Origin: Methylovulum sp.
Lineage (GTDB): Bacteria; Pseudomonadota; Gammaproteobacteria; Methylococcales; Methylomonadaceae
DNA: 6,387 bases
NCBI GenBank assembly: GCA_004299465.1
Contig: SCST01000019.1
Location: 1-6,387, forward strand
Direction of reading: 5' to 3'
How positions within the stretch are numbered: the stretch's first letter is position 1; every line of letters starts with the position of its first letter. The position numbers and the translations under genes were made by a program. Of this stretch, positions 6,346 to 6,387 are shown piece after piece. A model generated the notes under the pieces. It searched no databases. It was not told the DNA's origin and saw only the letters and a program-made list of their open reading frames with translations.

Positions 6346-6387
6346 GTGCAGACCGGCGACTACGCGTTGCTACTCACCGACCTGCAC
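6346..6387. other. Inverted 30-bp segment of the kinase receiver domain between GTGCAG and CTGCAC
   Basis: GTGCAG (6346-6351) and CTGCAC (6382-6387) are 6-bp inverted copies. The 36 bases 6352-6387 read on the plus strand give TGDYALLLTDLH, the receiver strand that should precede MPKMDGY on the minus strand. If 6352-6381 are reverse-complemented, the minus strand reads VQTGDYALLLTDLHMPKMDGY without a stop. As it stands, the minus frame reads TAG at 6370-6372. The window ends on the last base of the second 6-bp copy, so what lies beyond cannot be seen. Confidence 0.85.

Overview
The window reads as chromosomal DNA of a gammaproteobacterium. Tex is close in sequence to the enterobacterial/pseudomonad form, HypF is of the ordinary proteobacterial type, and the two signalling genes have the architecture of Pseudomonas/Bordetella-type phosphorelay and c-di-GMP proteins. 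A small RRM-like gene and several GTAAC-ended short repeats recall methanotroph-type (Methylococcales-like) genomes; that placement is an impression, not a result.

Layout. 1-1068 (+) is the C-terminal half of hypF ([NiFe]-hydrogenase CN-ligand maturation), open at the left edge. Convergent to it is a small gene for a degenerate RRM-type RNA-binding protein (1111-1542, -). Next comes a 60-bp palindromic repeat (1621-1680), then tex (1711-4002, -), an RNA-binding transcription/stress factor. The gene-free stretch 4003-4359 holds the tex leader, a GC-rich repeat and a second, inverted copy of the repeat found beyond the 3' end of tex. 4360-5598 (-) encodes a RocR-like response regulator with an EAL phosphodiesterase domain and a complete set of catalytic residues. 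Upstream of it in the same direction is the 3' end of a BvgS/EvgS-type hybrid sensor kinase (5767-6345, -; receiver plus Hpt). The two signalling genes probably form one phosphorelay: the kinase's Hpt histidine would hand phosphate to the receiver of the EAL protein and so adjust c-di-GMP.

Two things stand out. First, the 168-bp gap between the signalling genes is mostly a 118-bp MITE-like element (5649-5766) with 20-bp terminal inverted repeats, nested inner palindromes and an 8-bp direct repeat at its edges (7/8 identical). The element begins at the base after the kinase stop codon. Its GTAAC ends are shared with the repeats on either side of tex, so the window carries a small family of non-autonomous elements; GTAA ends and an 8-bp duplication suggest mobilisation by an IS66-type transposase.

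Second, the last 42 bases hold an inversion. Bases 6352-6381, between the 6-bp inverted repeats GTGCAG and CTGCAC, encode the missing receiver segment (VQTGDYALLLTDLH, with the phosphoacceptor Asp), but on the wrong strand. Flipping the segment restores the kinase reading frame exactly. It is either a real micro-inversion or a fold-back/assembly artefact at a sequence end.
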